64,000 nucleotides of DNA from Hydractinia symbiolongicarpus (lineage: Eukaryota > Cnidaria > Hydrozoa > Anthoathecata > Hydractiniidae), in assembly GCF_029227915.1 (NCBI RefSeq), contig NC_079888.1, forward strand, positions 6,319,001 to 6,383,000, written 5' to 3'. The notes beneath the pieces are model-generated. The model worked only from the letters and a program-made list of their open reading frames with translations. It made no database searches and was not told where the DNA came from. Shown here piece by piece: positions 20,345-33,331 of this stretch (positions are counted from its first letter, which is position 1; the number at the start of each line of letters is the position of its first letter). The position numbers were made by a program, and so were the translations under genes.

Positions 20345-22090
20345 CATTTCATGGGAATTCCACAATCGCCCCTTTAAACTAAGGTATGGTGGAGAACGTT
20401 CAACTCCTCTCTTGTCTCTTAAAGAGACCCTTCACCTAAGTAGGTACGATAATACAGAAGGTTATGAAGGAACACAAGGAGGAGTTTGAAAAAAACATAA
20501 AAAATAATCTAAATGCAATAATTAATTCAATGCCAAAATTAATTAATGCCAAAAGGCAAGCCAGAAAATATCCGTGGTGTCCGGATTGATAAAGTTAATT
20601 TTGCTGTTTGTAGATTTTTTTTCTGCTGCTGCTGGAGTTTCTTATAAGTTACTTAAAATTTTTCATCTTAGAGTTTCTGATAGACCGGTTTCTTTAAAAA
20701 AATGTCCATCAGGTAAAATGTTAAAATGATTAAAACCGTGGTAAATTTCAAATAAAACTTTTTAGTTCCTTATTCTGGCTTGTCCTTGTATATTAGTTTT
20801 TTTGATATGTTGCTAGAAAAAGAATTTGTTCTGGTTTATTCCGTGCTTTTTATTTCAGCACTTTTTTATTCCCTTACAAAATAAAATCTCTTACAAAATA
20901 CAATTTATATAAACATTCTAGCTCCTTATTCTGAATTTTCTTCTTCTTTGGAATATAGGTTTAGCATATTTATGCTTCTTATGCAACATATTTAAAAAAA
21001 AGGAATAAAACAAGCGTGTGTGCATGCATGCTTTGGACCTCTGAAACCAATGAATAAATCATGATTCGAACATCAAGCAGGATAGAAAAGAAAAATTGTT
21101 ACATTTTTCTTCTTGAAAAATTTAAAAAAGAACAGTTTCTCTTAGCTCCTCCAATTTTAAATCTTACAAAGTATTAAGTTAAATTTTAAAAGAGCTATGT
21201 ACTGAAGTACAGGCAGAATATAGCCATAATTAGATGAACACACTTGAAGAAAAAACTTCCTGATATAAATCTTGCTTTTATCCCAGATCTGTGTACTGGT
21301 TTCGATCAGTTAATGAATACCATGTATTTAGGTTAGATTTCCGTGTTTTTTGATAGGTTTTTTGATCATGTGGCCAATATCAGGAACTCTTTGTTTATTG
21401 ATTTTTTTAAGCGAATTGTTTCACGCAAATTTTAACTATAGAAAAAACGCAACATATTTCTAAATTTTAAAGCATAATTGATAGTACTGGAACCTTTTAC
21501 AATTAAGCATAAACAAAAGTACAACTTAAGGAAAAAAATATGTTTTTTCTACTGCAGATTGTTTTGGCTACATTGAATTTTGCTGTTTTTATTAGTGTGT
21601 AACGGCTACTGTTTTGTTCAGGTTTAGTCACGCAAGGAAACACAACAATTCAGACCATAATAAGTGGCAAAGAGTTGGATACAAAAACTTGTTGCTGTTC
21701 TAAATGCCTTTCGAAATACAGTGTGAGTGCATGTTTGTGACATATAATTTTTAAATACTATATTGTAGGAATCTTAGTTGTTTCAGATTAAAAAAGCTGT
21801 CTAAAATCTAAAAAAGCTGGGAAACGTATGGAAATGTTAGTTTGTACTTATATTCAGTTGTTTTGAACTCTACAGTTGTTAGCAGCATTAAAAAGACACG
21901 TTCAAAGTTGTTTTTGGACAAAAACCAAATGGCTTGGATAAACCAAATGTCTTGGATAAACTTGACCTTGAAACAAACTGGGAAAAGAAGGAGATATTTA
22001 TGACCTTTTTAAATACATTGGAACATTTGATTCTTTGCAGATAAACCTGATCCACATAATCAAACACCATTTGAATAACATGCCCTGAAA
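20345..22090. other. No gene seen
   Basis: AT-rich intergenic sequence. I looked for the continuation of the interrupted Copia-order element (third integrase residue, reverse transcriptase) and found none. A short duplicated stretch (CCAAATGGCTTGGATAAA) lies near 21925-21960. Confidence 0.4.
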
Positions 22091-22095
22091 GATCG

Positions 22096-22197
22096 ATATG
22101 GGTAAGGGCTATATGCCTGTCTATGGTGTTGGAGAAGGTTTAGGCAATATGGGTAGGGGCTATGTGCCTGCCCATGCTTTCCGAAAAGGTCTAGATA
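22096..22197. repeat. 51-bp tandem duplication
   Basis: Two adjacent 51-bp units starting ATATGGGTAAGGGCTATATG and ATATGGGTAGGGGCTATGTG, with about ten differences. No associated gene. Confidence 0.6.
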
Positions 22198-22817
22198 AGG
22201 ATGCAACTTGCATTATGTTGTAAATTTTACTCAAAGACCTCCTTGAGGGTCTTAACTCTGCATTAGCACAAGATATAGTTTCTGAAAATTAATTGTATTT
22301 TACCTATCCAGACGATATGGGATAAGTTTGGACAATATTGGTTGTTAACGTTTATCAGACAATATGGGTCAGCCAGATCAGCTCCAATTATCTGTAATGT
22401 TTTACAATTATTTAAGCAAATGACTTTACATAAAATGAACATTTACTGCAAGAAAAGATTTATCGTCATGTTTTTAACAGGGCCAGGTCAATAATATCGT
22501 TGACAGAAGATAGCGGATAAAAACATGCTTTTCACTTAGCAATAGGTTAAGCGTTGGACACACCATTTTAGACCTCATCCTCTTTATTAAAATAGGACTA
22601 AACAAACCTTGTTTTCCTGCTGGTGTTTAATTGCTAGAAGTGGTAATCATTGTCTATTTCTAATCTTTTCTTGTGAAAGAATACTACTGCTCTCTAATCC
22701 ATGTTACACACACCACAAAGTGTAGATTAAAAGAAAAGAATATAAATATATTTAAAAAAGTATTGTATCTGTGATATTATAAACAAAAACATTTTTAAAA
22801 AGTACGTAATTCCTTTC

Positions 22818-25800
22818 TTATGCACGCTCACCAAAACTGTTCTTTAGTCTTGATGGTTTTCTTTTCAAATTAAACCTCGGTTTTAATCCACTTGAGATTT
22901 TTGAGCTGAGGGATGGATAGTCATAACAATAGTAAGGCTGTGTACTGTTCTCATCCTAAAACAAATGTGTGCTAATACAATCAAAATTAAATGTTATAAT
23001 TTTTAAATGAGGAAACCTATCAATACATCTTTCCCAAAAGCATTTTTTTTAATCTAATGTATTTTATTAGTGTTTCAAAACCTTATTGTGATAAAGAAGA
23101 TGTAACAACAATGCTCCAAAAACACTTTAGAAGAAATTTGTGTTGTGAATTTAGTCACAATAACAAAAATAACAAAAACAAATAAAATTTTAAAACTTTG
23201 TTTGAAAATTGAATCAATTTAGCGATTAATCATTGAACTTATTTGCTTGCCTGCAACGAAAAGGGGAATTCTCTAGTACAGTATCTGAACAAAGACATAG
23301 CAGAGAAGAAATTTGGCAACTTATTAATACAACGTTAAAAAATTTCAATCAGTGATAAATCTTTACTTACATCTAGTAAATAAGTATGTGGCAACTGAAT
23401 GTTTCCTTTGATCAATGCGTTCACTTTATTCACAACATCTAAAGGTTCTGGTGTCAGGATATAGAACAGATGGTTCACAGGATCAATGTTACGAATCATA
23501 CCTAAATTAAAAAATTCTCTATGTTAGTAGTGACAACTAGAGATTATCCTGTGTTTTTGAGGAAAAAAATACAGCCTTCCATTGCAAAGCAATGAAATAA
23601 TTTATGTTGTATTCAGATTGTTTAACTTCACTAAGTCAAATACACAGATACAATATAACTAACAATAGAAGTCACAAAATAATAAGTACTAGTTATCACA
23701 CAGTACCGAGTGCAATATAGCATTAACTTCTGGATTTTTTTAACTTTTGTGGAAAATGAATTTACAAGCCTTAAAATATTTGCAAAAGACTGAAAAAAAT
23801 ATACAACATATTTTAAAAGGTGTCTCTCAGTCCCAATACATCTAAAAAGTGTCTCTTTAGCAATCTATATTAAAAATGTTACTTTAACTACCTAAGCCAA
23901 GAAATTCTGCTTGAGGTTGTTCCAGTAACTGTAGTGGAAGATGTGGATTTAGCTCATCTGATGGCCCTATCTAAATTGTAACACAGATACTCATAGTATC
24001 CAAGACATTCTTGTTTTTCACCTTAAATTATAAACTACAAAACTCACAATGTTGTTGTCAACTTGAGCCAAACAAACAACTGTCATGTTTAAAGCATACA
24101 TCAATAGATCAAATGAAATCTAAACTTGGTAAAGTTGTATGAAAATGTAAAAACAAGACAAGAGGGTTAAAGTTATTTTTTAAACTCTACTGCAGAGAAA
24201 CAATGTCATGCTTCAGTCTATTATTTTAACTGTTTAGCAATAAAATTAAAAAAAAACATTTCAACAAATTATTTATATGCATAAGCTTTTCATTTTATTT
24301 AAAACATCTTCAGTGCAGTGTAATATTTACACTTTATTAAATGCAGGCTATTTAATTTTCACTTACATTTTGATGCAAGCAGTGTATAGCTACATCACAC
24401 CATTTGACACGATAAGGTGTTAATGCTGACAAAGATGGAGGCATGGGTACGTTTTGATGCTTTTCAAACATATCACTGAAATATGCCGTCAGTGCAAGAT
24501 TTCTGGATGTAAGAGATTTGTTTTTTCTACAAAAATAATTGTTTTAACAATGTTAGCCTAAAAAGTCAACTACCAGCTCTTTTATAACAATATGCTTTAT
24601 AAGAATCTCTCTTACGGCTGATTTTTACTTAAATTTAAGAATATCCTAAGAATAATCCTCAGCCTGATTTTTCATAGGAAGGAGAATAAAAAGATTTAAT
24701 GTTATCAAGCTTTTTTTGTTTTTCACAACGTATCTAGGGGCTATTTCTTTTATACTTGAGATTCAAATCTGTATGCTCCAACTGCTCTGGTGACCAAAAA
24801 AACAACACAGAACCGAATCCAACTGCTCCGACATTTTTATGTGGTTTAAAAATATAGCTTCTATTTTTTGCATAATTTTTGCATAATTAGGAAACCACAG
24901 CTCATTTTGTAAACAAATATGGCTGTTTCAAAAGCGCAGCAAAGTAGAAAATTAAAAAGGTATGTGGAGGATATCAATAAATTAATTGTACCATTGGTTG
25001 CTGCAATTAGCCCTACCGACCGTGTCTATGCTGTTAAGATACCAGGATACTTTGAGACAGTAATACCCTTGCATACCAATGACACATTTAAAAGCCATTT
25101 TAGGATGAGAAAAACATCAGTCGAATCATTGTGTTTAAAGATTGGCAACTTCAATCAGTTTTTCAAATCAAATAGTGGTGAAAGACTGATGGTCAAGTTG
25201 CCGTAACAAGCATGTATTTTTTTTGTGGTATTGTTCATTAAAGAAACCACTTTGTAGAATTGCTGATCGCTTCGATGTTACCGAGTCAACAGTACTCAGA
25301 ATTATATGTCGTGTATGAAAGGCAATTATGTATTGTCTGGAAGCTCCATAATCGAAGTAGCTAATGGCTTTAAACTTCTAAAGGGGGTGGAAGTTGTGAT
25401 TGTGGCGATAGATGGCACGCACATTAAGATATCAGGCCAATCATTTTGTAAAGAAAATTATATCAACAGAAAAAGGCTTTTCGTCAATAATTCTTCAGGG
25501 AGTGTGCGACCATAACATGAGATTTACAGATTGTATACAAGGTGGCCTGGTTCTGTACACGATGCTAGGGTATTTGACAATAGCAACCTTCTGCAACAGA
25601 TCAGTAATGATCCACGTACCATGGCACCCAATGGCACCTTTATGGTTGGCGATGCAGCATACAAGCTGTGTCTTTTTGACCTTGCCAACTTCGACATCTT
25701 CCTCTTCCTGTTCACTTTCAATTTCATCAACTTCTTCCTCATCGACTGCAATTTTTCTTCAAACATTACTCGACTAACTAACGGTGCACACAGGCTTAAG

Positions 25801-28800
25801 GTTTGGCCGATAACCATACACAATTTTTAGTTCCTCATAAAATTGGCAACTTTTTTTATCATTTCCTGTTTTATTATTATGGTCGACTGTTTTCCTGTAT
25901 ATTTTGGTAATAGTTTTTCATCTTGAGTTGCATTGTTGCCAAGATAAAAAATTTGTATAGTTTAACTTTAATAATTCCCTTTTAACTTTGTGCGCTATAA
26001 TTTGCCATACTTCTTTTGCTTTGTACTTTAAATTTTAAATTTGTAGACGGATTTCTTATATTCCACAATTAAGATTTTGGTTGTCTCTTGTTTCCAATAA
26101 ATCGGAGTAGGATCATCCTCCACTGTTGTACAAGCAGTTGATAGCACGCTTTAATTAACTATTTCACTTGTTTTTTTATTTTTTCTATTCACCCCGTTTA
26201 ATTTAAAAGTCATTTTTAATTTTTTTCGGTGCAGACGGCGACTGACATATGGCACTTGCATCTATCGTAGATAGTTCTCCTATTCCATCAATTCCTCCCT
26301 ATTATTCTGTAAATATAAACTGTAATCTTCTCTAGTGTTAAATGATATCGTGCTTTTACTTTTAACCAAATCGTGTTTAAATTTAAAGCTGTTCTGTTTA
26401 TTTTTCCACATAATTAAGTTCCGTCTCCCATGTTTTTTTAATTGATGTAAAGTATTCAAAATGGTTCTTCACTGAGAGAATGCTATGTTTTGGTTAAAAG
26501 AGTTTTTTGTTTTAATTCTAAACCCTTCAAAACACATTTAAGAAAAACAAAAAATTTCCCTGCAATATTTTTTAAATTAAACTCAGTTTTGATTTAAATA
26601 TTGTGAACATTGGCATCATTATTGTGAGAATATTATGCAATACTGAACTCCGATTACTTTGGGATCTGATAAACATAAATCCAAGTACATGGAAGATTTG
26701 ACACAACATTCCAACATTAAACGACCTTTCCAAGTATTTGTATTTACACGATTTTACCTAGCACTGTTCTCATATATATTTTTAACTACGCAGTTCTCAG
26801 ATGTTTTATTTGATTAAAATAACTTTAGGTTGTTTTACAACCCTTAATTTAGATTTTTGAAGTAAAACAGAAATGTTAATGGGCGATAGATTTAAAGACT
26901 TTTTAAGATGTAGTAGACAACATAAAATTTTGAATTACTTGCATAACATTTATTCAAATTATTTATTTGCCGATGAATTAATTAATTTATTAATTGGGTA
27001 TACTTACACAGAATTTACTTTATCCAACACCTTGGCATTTTTGAGTTTCAAATAAATACATGGATGAGAGCGTTTTATACTAAAATAAAAAATATTGAAA
27101 AAGAGAAAATATATTTTTCAACTAACATTTTACTTATCCTTTTATCTATTTTTTATACCTTTCATAATCTTGGCTTATACTCCAGCCAGATTGAGAATCT
27201 ACAAAGTCTTTGCTTAAATCATTTGCAAGGTTTCGGGATTCCACTGTATTGGAATCGATTTGAATGGTAAAGCAGGGAGAAGTTATACGTATGCAATCAA
27301 CAAGTAATGATAATCCAAGGCCTAAAAGTAATACCCAAAAGGGTAATGTGTGTTACAACAACACTGGTGAACGAATAAATAAAGCCTCTTGGCATAAGAA
27401 AAATCTGTACTACATTGATTGAATTATCTTCTTAGAAAAAAGGACAAACAATACAATACATTGATAATATTATGATGCTTTTATTGTGCAAATGTAAATC
27501 ATTAAAAATGCACTCATCCAACAACAAAATTGATTGTAACACTCACATCGATGCAGTATTGTTTATTTTGCGAAGACTAATAAAAATACACTAATAAAAA
27601 AGTGTTATTGGGTAAAAATTACCTCGCACCCATCCTTGTTGATTAATCACTAATGGACCAACATTAAGATATTCCTTTTGATATGTTTCAAACAATTTTT
27701 TAATGAGGTTAATATATTCTGTTGGAGCATCTTGTGGAGATATGTGACCATAAAAGTATGATCTGTAAGATAAATCTATAAACTTATTTCTGCACAAGCG
27801 TATTTTTTTTAATTATTACTATTAGTTAGGCTAGCCTCTTTAGCTTCTAGTGTTACTGGCATTAAAGGTCCTGCAAAGGCGTTCTAGTGCATTTAAAACT
27901 TTGAATGGAAAGGACGGCACCGTGTAACCCCACAAAAGTGCCAACACTGGAAGAGGACGCTCTATTAAAAGGCTATTAATTAGTAAACATAAAAATTTTT
28001 GTGTTTTTCTTTGCAAATTCACTTTTTAATACTTGACAGACTTGATGCAGAGGAATTTGAGGACGACGACAACTATGAACTGGCAACAAATCTGATATAA
28101 ATATAGGCAAAATAGGCAAGTTAAAAAAGCACCAAACAGTGTTTGGAGGATTAAACTAGGCAAATAGAAAAAGATTATCAACATACTTTAATGGCTTTTG
28201 TTGATGGGTAAATGGTGGACCAAGTAATGGCTTTGTAACTTTGACTAGTGAAAGGATAGCTGGTGGTGTAAATTCAGTTTGACCACAGTCACATTCCAAA
28301 TAAAATACTGCACCGTGTCTAAAAATAAATAGATCTTTAAAAAAAAATCAATTATGTACATAAGAATTTTCATGACTAGAATTAAGAATCAGGGATTTTT
28401 ATGACAAAAAAACACAACAGAAATGGAGTTTGCTGCCAGCTACAATTGTAGGTACATTTTTAAAAATTTTTAAGTGTGATATTTTTTCGAGTCTAACAGC
28501 TTCTACAATGTAGTTTTTTTTTGTCTCTAAAATCCATGATAAGACTTTATACATACTTGCACAACATCTTGTTGATTATATAACGACAAAAACTTGACTT
28601 TCCAACATCTTTCCCTCCACAAAGTAAAACAGAACACTGACACTCTAAATTATCGGGTTAGCAATGTAAAATAGTATGTTCCTTTTCAATAAAAAATCTA
28701 GATAAACTTCATGTAAATAAAAACAAATAAAAAACTCATACCATGGGGATTTCTTTTTGATATATCAACATCCATATCACAGATGATATCCCTCCATTCA

Positions 28801-30230
28801 TCAGTTTGTAAAACAGGTAATTCGAAGGGCTCTGAAAATACCTAACAAAGTGAGACATACTTTGTGTTGTAGCCATTCTGTTTTTCTAACTTTATAAAGA
28901 GACATATAAGATGTTAGCCATTTTAAGATTTCATACATAAATAGAATTAAAACAGTTAACACGGTTTAACTGGGAAATAATTAAAAGCCTTAAAATTTTA
29001 ACTGTTGCACTGGAATCACACTGAAATCATGTCGTCATAAAATATCGTTGCCACATGTAATTATTTGTGTGGTAAGTTTTAAATTCATAAAATTTTACTT
29101 GTGAATATTCTCAGCAGGATTTGGACTAAGGATCAGTTGTTATTTGGTTAGATCCAAAAACGCTAATTGTTACATGCTACCTCTGGTATGCTTGATCTTT
29201 CTGGATAGTCATGTCTTTGCAGACGTAAAAGAAAATTTTTGGAATTCAAACAAGTTCAAAAGGTGCCACGATTATAGTTTAAATGTTGTTTACTTAGATT
29301 ACACATCACCAAAAAAAAATGGACAGTCAAAAGCAGATTTTTTTGCTGGCTAAGAACAATCAATAAAACAATAACATTATTAGAAAGAAAGCAGCAAGAA
29401 CACTCAAATTTTTTAACCTGTGGTATTTCCTTCAAGTCTTGATAGTTGTTTAGTTTTGAAAGCAAAGGCGGCAAGTGTGTTTTCATTTTCTTCATTAGTA
29501 TATAGGAAGTTATTTCTTCTGCATCTTTTGTTTCAAAAAATGTTTTTTGTTCTTCCTTGAGAAGACTGTTTAAACTTTCTCGAAGTGTTTTAACAGCTTC
29601 AATCTATAAAAAATGTGAGATGGTTAAAGGACGAGTTGAAATAAACCATTGATTGAGGAATGCAATAATATTTTATATTCATCTTTGTCGTTTTGTTTAA
29701 GAAATTACACTTAAAACCAGTAACTTTTTACAATTTTTATAATTCTTTAATCAGTTTCAAAAATGCACATTAAATTGAACTTTTTTAAAATTATAATGAA
29801 AATAAAGGTTTTGTGCTTCCAAATAATACCGATGGTTTGCAAGGCGATACATCCTTTAAATATTGCAAGCTGGACAAAGTTGGAGAAAACACATCGTAAA
29901 ACTGTGGATCAGGGCTTCCATTGATTTGATAACCATTAATTTCAACAGCTCCAAGCAAAACAGCTATTTCAACATATCCATCAAGTGCAACATTCTAAAT
30001 GAAGAGAGTCAGTTACGGGTTAAGTTATAACTTAAGTATTGAGAGACAATAGAGTAAAAACTGTTTCAAAATACGTATAACTTTATAAAAGTTATACAAC
30101 TTTAAAAATAAAAAAAATGCAACACCCCACTGAAATATAAGCAATATTAAAAATATTAAAACTAACCTGATTTTGATTAAGACACAGCAAACTCACTGGA
30201 CCATCAGGATTAAGTAAATTTGTTAAGTAG
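22818..30230 (-). CDS. NOL9: NOL9/Grc3 polynucleotide 5'-kinase, 13 exons
   Basis: NOL9 phosphorylates 5'-hydroxyl RNA ends during ITS2 removal in the nucleolus, acting with LAS1L. Phase-consistent minus-strand exons: 30230-30167, 29994-29830 (LGAVEINGYQI), 29603-29418, 28841-28742, 28644-28557 (Walker A GGKDVGKSS), 28318-28187 (YLECDCGQTEFTPPA), 27762-27623 (INQQGWVRG), 27321-27159 (GLSLLVDCIRITSP), 24526-24367 (SALTPYRVKWCDVAIH), 24119-24048 (LLMYALNMTVVCLAQ), 23970-23892, 23501-23371 (GMIRNIDPVNHLFYI) and 22955-22818, ending in TAA. About 538 residues are recovered, including the P-loop and the ECD.GQTEFTPP signature. The true first exon is uncertain: the frame at 30230 is open upstream to ATGs near 30283 and 30328, but an AG acceptor precedes 30230. 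A Harbinger remnant occupies the 24527-27158 intron; a LINE lies about 450 bp upstream. Confidence 0.93.
24919..25830 (+). pseudogene. PIF/Harbinger transposase remnant (HARBI1-like)
   Basis: Lies antisense in a NOL9 intron. Frame 1 reads IPGYFETVIPLHTNDTFKSH, then RMRKTSVESLCLKIG. After frame changes come LWYCSLKKPLCRIADRFDVT (helix-turn-helix region), VVIVAIDGTHIKIS (first catalytic aspartate), YTRWPGSVHDARVFDNS (second aspartate) and GTFMVGDAAYKL. The sequence then leaves the family before the third acidic residue. At least three frameshifts and a 3' deletion make it inactive. Terminal repeats were not identified, so the element limits are unknown. Confidence 0.8.
25675..25780 (-). pseudogene. 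Possible second Harbinger ORF (acidic segment)
   Basis: In one minus-strand frame this part reads IAVDEEEVDEIESEQEEEDV, continuing VGKVKKTQ. Harbinger elements usually carry a second, often convergent gene for a Myb/SANT- or MADF-type DNA-binding partner with acidic linkers. The position directly against the truncated transposase end fits a deletion joining the two ORFs. This is inference from composition and place only. Confidence 0.3.
25840..27158. other. NOL9 intron sequence, no further gene
   Basis: AT-rich intron sequence following the Harbinger remnant. Open frames at 26873-27055 and 27064-27270 (plus) lack family features; the second overlaps a true NOL9 exon on the other strand and is a shadow. 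Confidence 0.45.
27828..27975 (-). mobile_element. tRNA-derived SINE, copy 3 (internally deleted)
   Basis: Shares the 3' block with copies 1 and 2 (on the plus strand GCTAGCCTCTTTAGCTTCTA, then GGTCCTGCAAAGGCGTTCTA and TGCATTTAAAACTT) and the head block CACTGGAAGAGGACGCTCTA, but lacks the middle of the element. It lies in the NOL9 intron between 27763 and 28186, on the gene's strand. Confidence 0.65.
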
Positions 30231-30679
30231 CTATAAAAAACAAACTCAAAAGTAGTTTCGTGAAGTATAACTACAATCATGTTTAAAAAAGTATTGAAAA
30301 AAATGCTTAATTTCAAAGATCCCTTCAATCCCTTTTAAAGACCCACAAGCATTAATTTCCTTATTTTGAACAATTTAAACACTGAGCATTTTTCATTAAA
30401 GCTTGTTTAGTGTCTTCTTATGGTTTCACAACTTCGAATATTATTCTTGAGTATAATTCTAATATTACTTGTTTACGAGTATATTATATTGAAACTGTAT
30501 AAAAAAAGCTCCACGAGAATTCTTTTTTTGAAAAATATCATTTTCCTTTCTTGAAAAACAAATGTTAACCGGCAATCGTATGTTAAGAATGTTTTGGCAT
30601 TGGTTATTTGCAATTTAATTTTTTCTTTATTTTTATTCTATTTGTTTTTTGAAAAAAAAGAAAAAAAAGAAAAAAGAAG

Positions 30680-32415
30680 AGGAAAGGGCAGCTTGGAAGA
30701 ATTGTTATCACAGGTTGCTTATCACTGAGTTTGATTGAGATGAGGATAATTTGTCTGATGATGTTGTAGAAAGGCCAGCTATGCAGAGACAGACAGAATG
30801 GGTAGTGGAGGCTATTAGGAAATTGAAGATTGGCAAGGCTGTAGGAGTATCAGGTATTGTTGCAGAGATGGTAAAAGCATCTGGATATATTGGAGTTGAG
30901 CTCATTACAAGTCTTGCTAATCAGATTATAAAGGAAGTTGCTATTCCGAGTGAGTGGCAGTCAAGTGTAATAGTGAATTGTTTCAAGGGCAAGGGTGATG
31001 CATTAGAAAGAGGTAACTATAGAGGTTTGAAGTTGGTTGATCAAGTAATGAAAGTTATTGAAAGAGTGATTGATAAGTTACTTAGGGAAGGTTTTGTTCC
31101 AGGGCGTAGCACTACAGATGCAATATCTTTACTCAGACAGCTTCAGGAAAAGTATTTAGGAAAGACAAAGAATATCTATTTTGCCTTTGTAGATTTAGAG
31201 AAAGCTTTTGATAGAGTGCCACGTAAAGTTATTTGGTGGGTTATGAGAAAATTAGGTGTGGATGAGTGGCTAGTTACAATGGTACAGTCTATTTACATCA
31301 ATGCTAGAAGTCGTGTCAGGATTAACGATTCACTTAGTGATGTATTTAATGTAAATGTTGGTGTACATCAGGGTTCTGTACTTAGTCCTTTGTTGTTTGT
31401 TCCAGTCTTAAAAGCGCTGTCGATGGAGTTCAGAACAGGTTGTCCATGGGAGTTATTGTATGTATGCAGGTGATTTGGTTCTCATAGGAGAGTCGATGGA
31501 AGAATTAGTTGAAAAGTTTGAGAAGTGGAAGAAAGGACTAGAAGAGAAAGGGCTAAGGGTGAACAGAGCAAAGTCTTGGAAAGTGGCATTGTGGAGCTTG
31601 CAGGAAAGGGGTTGGTAGTAACTCAATTTTTTGTCAGCATTGGGTACATAAGAAGTGCAGTAGTATTGGTGGAAGATTAAGAGCTGACATCCGGTTTGTA
31701 TGCAAGCGTTGCAAAGGTGAGATTATAGAGTATTTCCAACTTCAATGATGTACAACAGTGGCTTCTTAGAGATAGTTGAGAACTTCTGTTACTTAGGTGA
31801 TATGTTGGGCAGTAAAGGGGGTGTTGGAAGAAGTGTTACTTTCAGGATAGGTTCTGCTTGGAGAAAGTTCAGGGAGTTACTTCCTTTGTTGACTAGCAGA
31901 GTCTTGTCAATTGACTTAAAAGCTAGGTTGTATCAGGCCTGTGTAAGAAGTGTTATGTTGTACAGTAGTAAGACATGGGCAGTGAAGCAGGAAGATCTTG
32001 ACCGTTTAGAAAGGAATGATATGAGTAGAAAGGAATGATATGAGACTAGTTAGGTGAATGTGTAACGCCAGTCTGAGAGACAGAAAGAGTTCAGATGAGC
32101 TAAGAAGCAGCCTAAGTATCCGTAGAATTAAAGATGTTATCCAGATAAGAAGATTAAATTGGCTGGGGCACTTGGAAAGAATGGAGGGGGATAATTTGGT
32201 AAGAAAGTGTAGAGACTTGATAGTTCCTGGGGCAAAGCCCAGAGAAAAACTGAGAAAGACTTGGCAGGAGGTTATAAGGACAGACTTGACACAGAGGAAA
32301 TTGAGTTTAGATCTAACACAGTCTAGATCAGATTGGAAGAGGGTCATTAATATACCCTGTCCAACCCATGCTAGCATGGAAAACGGACGGTAAGCCAAGA
32401 ATGATGATGATTATG
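30680..32415 (+). mobile_element. RTE-like LINE, 5'-truncated copy
   Basis: Starts inside the reverse transcriptase after a purine-rich tract (about 30653-30690) and runs to a 3' end with a GATGATGATTATGATG tail, typical of RTE-like elements. Frame 1 (30751-31473) covers VEAIRKLKIGKAVGVSGIVA, VDLEKAFDRVPRKV and VHQGSVLSPLLF. A 4-bp duplication (TATG) then shifts frame at motif C, where the text reads YAGD in place of YADD. Later frames give NFCYLGDMLGSKGG, a reading of ARLYQACVRSVMLYSSKTWA, and RRLNWLGHLERMEGDNLVRK with WQEVIRTDL near the end. It is the same family as the copy at 17582-20330 in opposite orientation and supplies the 3' end that copy lacks. Inactive. Confidence 0.85.
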
Positions 32416-32720
32416 ATGAAAAAGAATAGTTAGTCCTTCAGTAAAGTCATTCGGTAAAAAAAAATATTCTTTGTTAAAAACACGTGCAAAAAATGGCTTT
32501 GAAGACAAAAAGAAATAAATGACCCCTGTTTTAACAATCGTTATGGAGAAAAGATAACCCCCGGTGGAAAGACAGTCTGGAGCTACAAAATGGTAGACCA
32601 TCGAAGTGAACACAACATGGTACAACACAGCCACTATGTTCATTCAGTGTGATAATGTAATTCTGCAGTATTTGCTATAGCTTACTTCCTACGGTGAAAA
32701 AAAAATGTGTTGCACTTTTA
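32416..32720. other. No feature seen
   Basis: Short spacer between the LINE 3' end and the piggyBac left terminus; no coding region or repeat recognised. Confidence 0.4.
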
Positions 32721-33331
32721 CACCACAGTACTGTGAAAAGGTTTGTTAACATCGTGGTTCGTGTTTATTTCATGTTACGCACGAATCACGATAGCCCACG
32801 ATGCGTATTTTTTTAACAATTGTGGACCACGCGATCATGTTTGCACCGAGAGGGCTATTTTTGCACTGCCCTCCTTGTCATTTTTATCCGCCATTTGTTA
32901 ATTATCTGTTGTGTCGTACCAAGTTTTTATGACTTTTATTATTTTTTCACCACGGCATCATTTATAAAAAAATGTCGCGGTTCGGTTCCAGTACCAAATT
33001 TGTCACGGCACGTCAAAATATATGAAAAATCGCCATTTTTCAATTTTCATGAATTATCATTATTCGATATTTATAATATTTTTGGGGGTGATTTTTGTTG
33101 ATAATAATACAGTAATAATAATAATAAAAGGCCACCAAAAGTTAAAGACACAGTTCGATGCTGGCTGAATCGCCAGGCGGTTCAATAGCTTTGTGCCAAA
33201 ATCTTTATAAAGCGTTTTTGGAAGTCTAATATCATATTCACTATATGTAGCTAATCACTTGAATATATATTATTGCTTATTTGTCTTTCATTTTTTAGTT
33301 GTATAGAAACAAAATTATTTAGTTATTTACG

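Noticed and set aside
25412-25777. 121-codon frame overlapping the Harbinger remnant
   Set aside because: Only the part around FSSIILQGVCDHNMRFTD belongs to the transposase; the rest is a shifted frame of the same gene.
27816-28095. Candidate extra NOL9 exon near 28020-28090
   Set aside because: The flanking exons join directly in phase (PLK to SYFYGHIS) and match the family order without it; the frame overlaps SINE copy 3.
31745-32398. Independent ORFs on both strands over LINE copy 2
   Set aside because: They are frames of the decayed LINE 3' region or antisense shadows.
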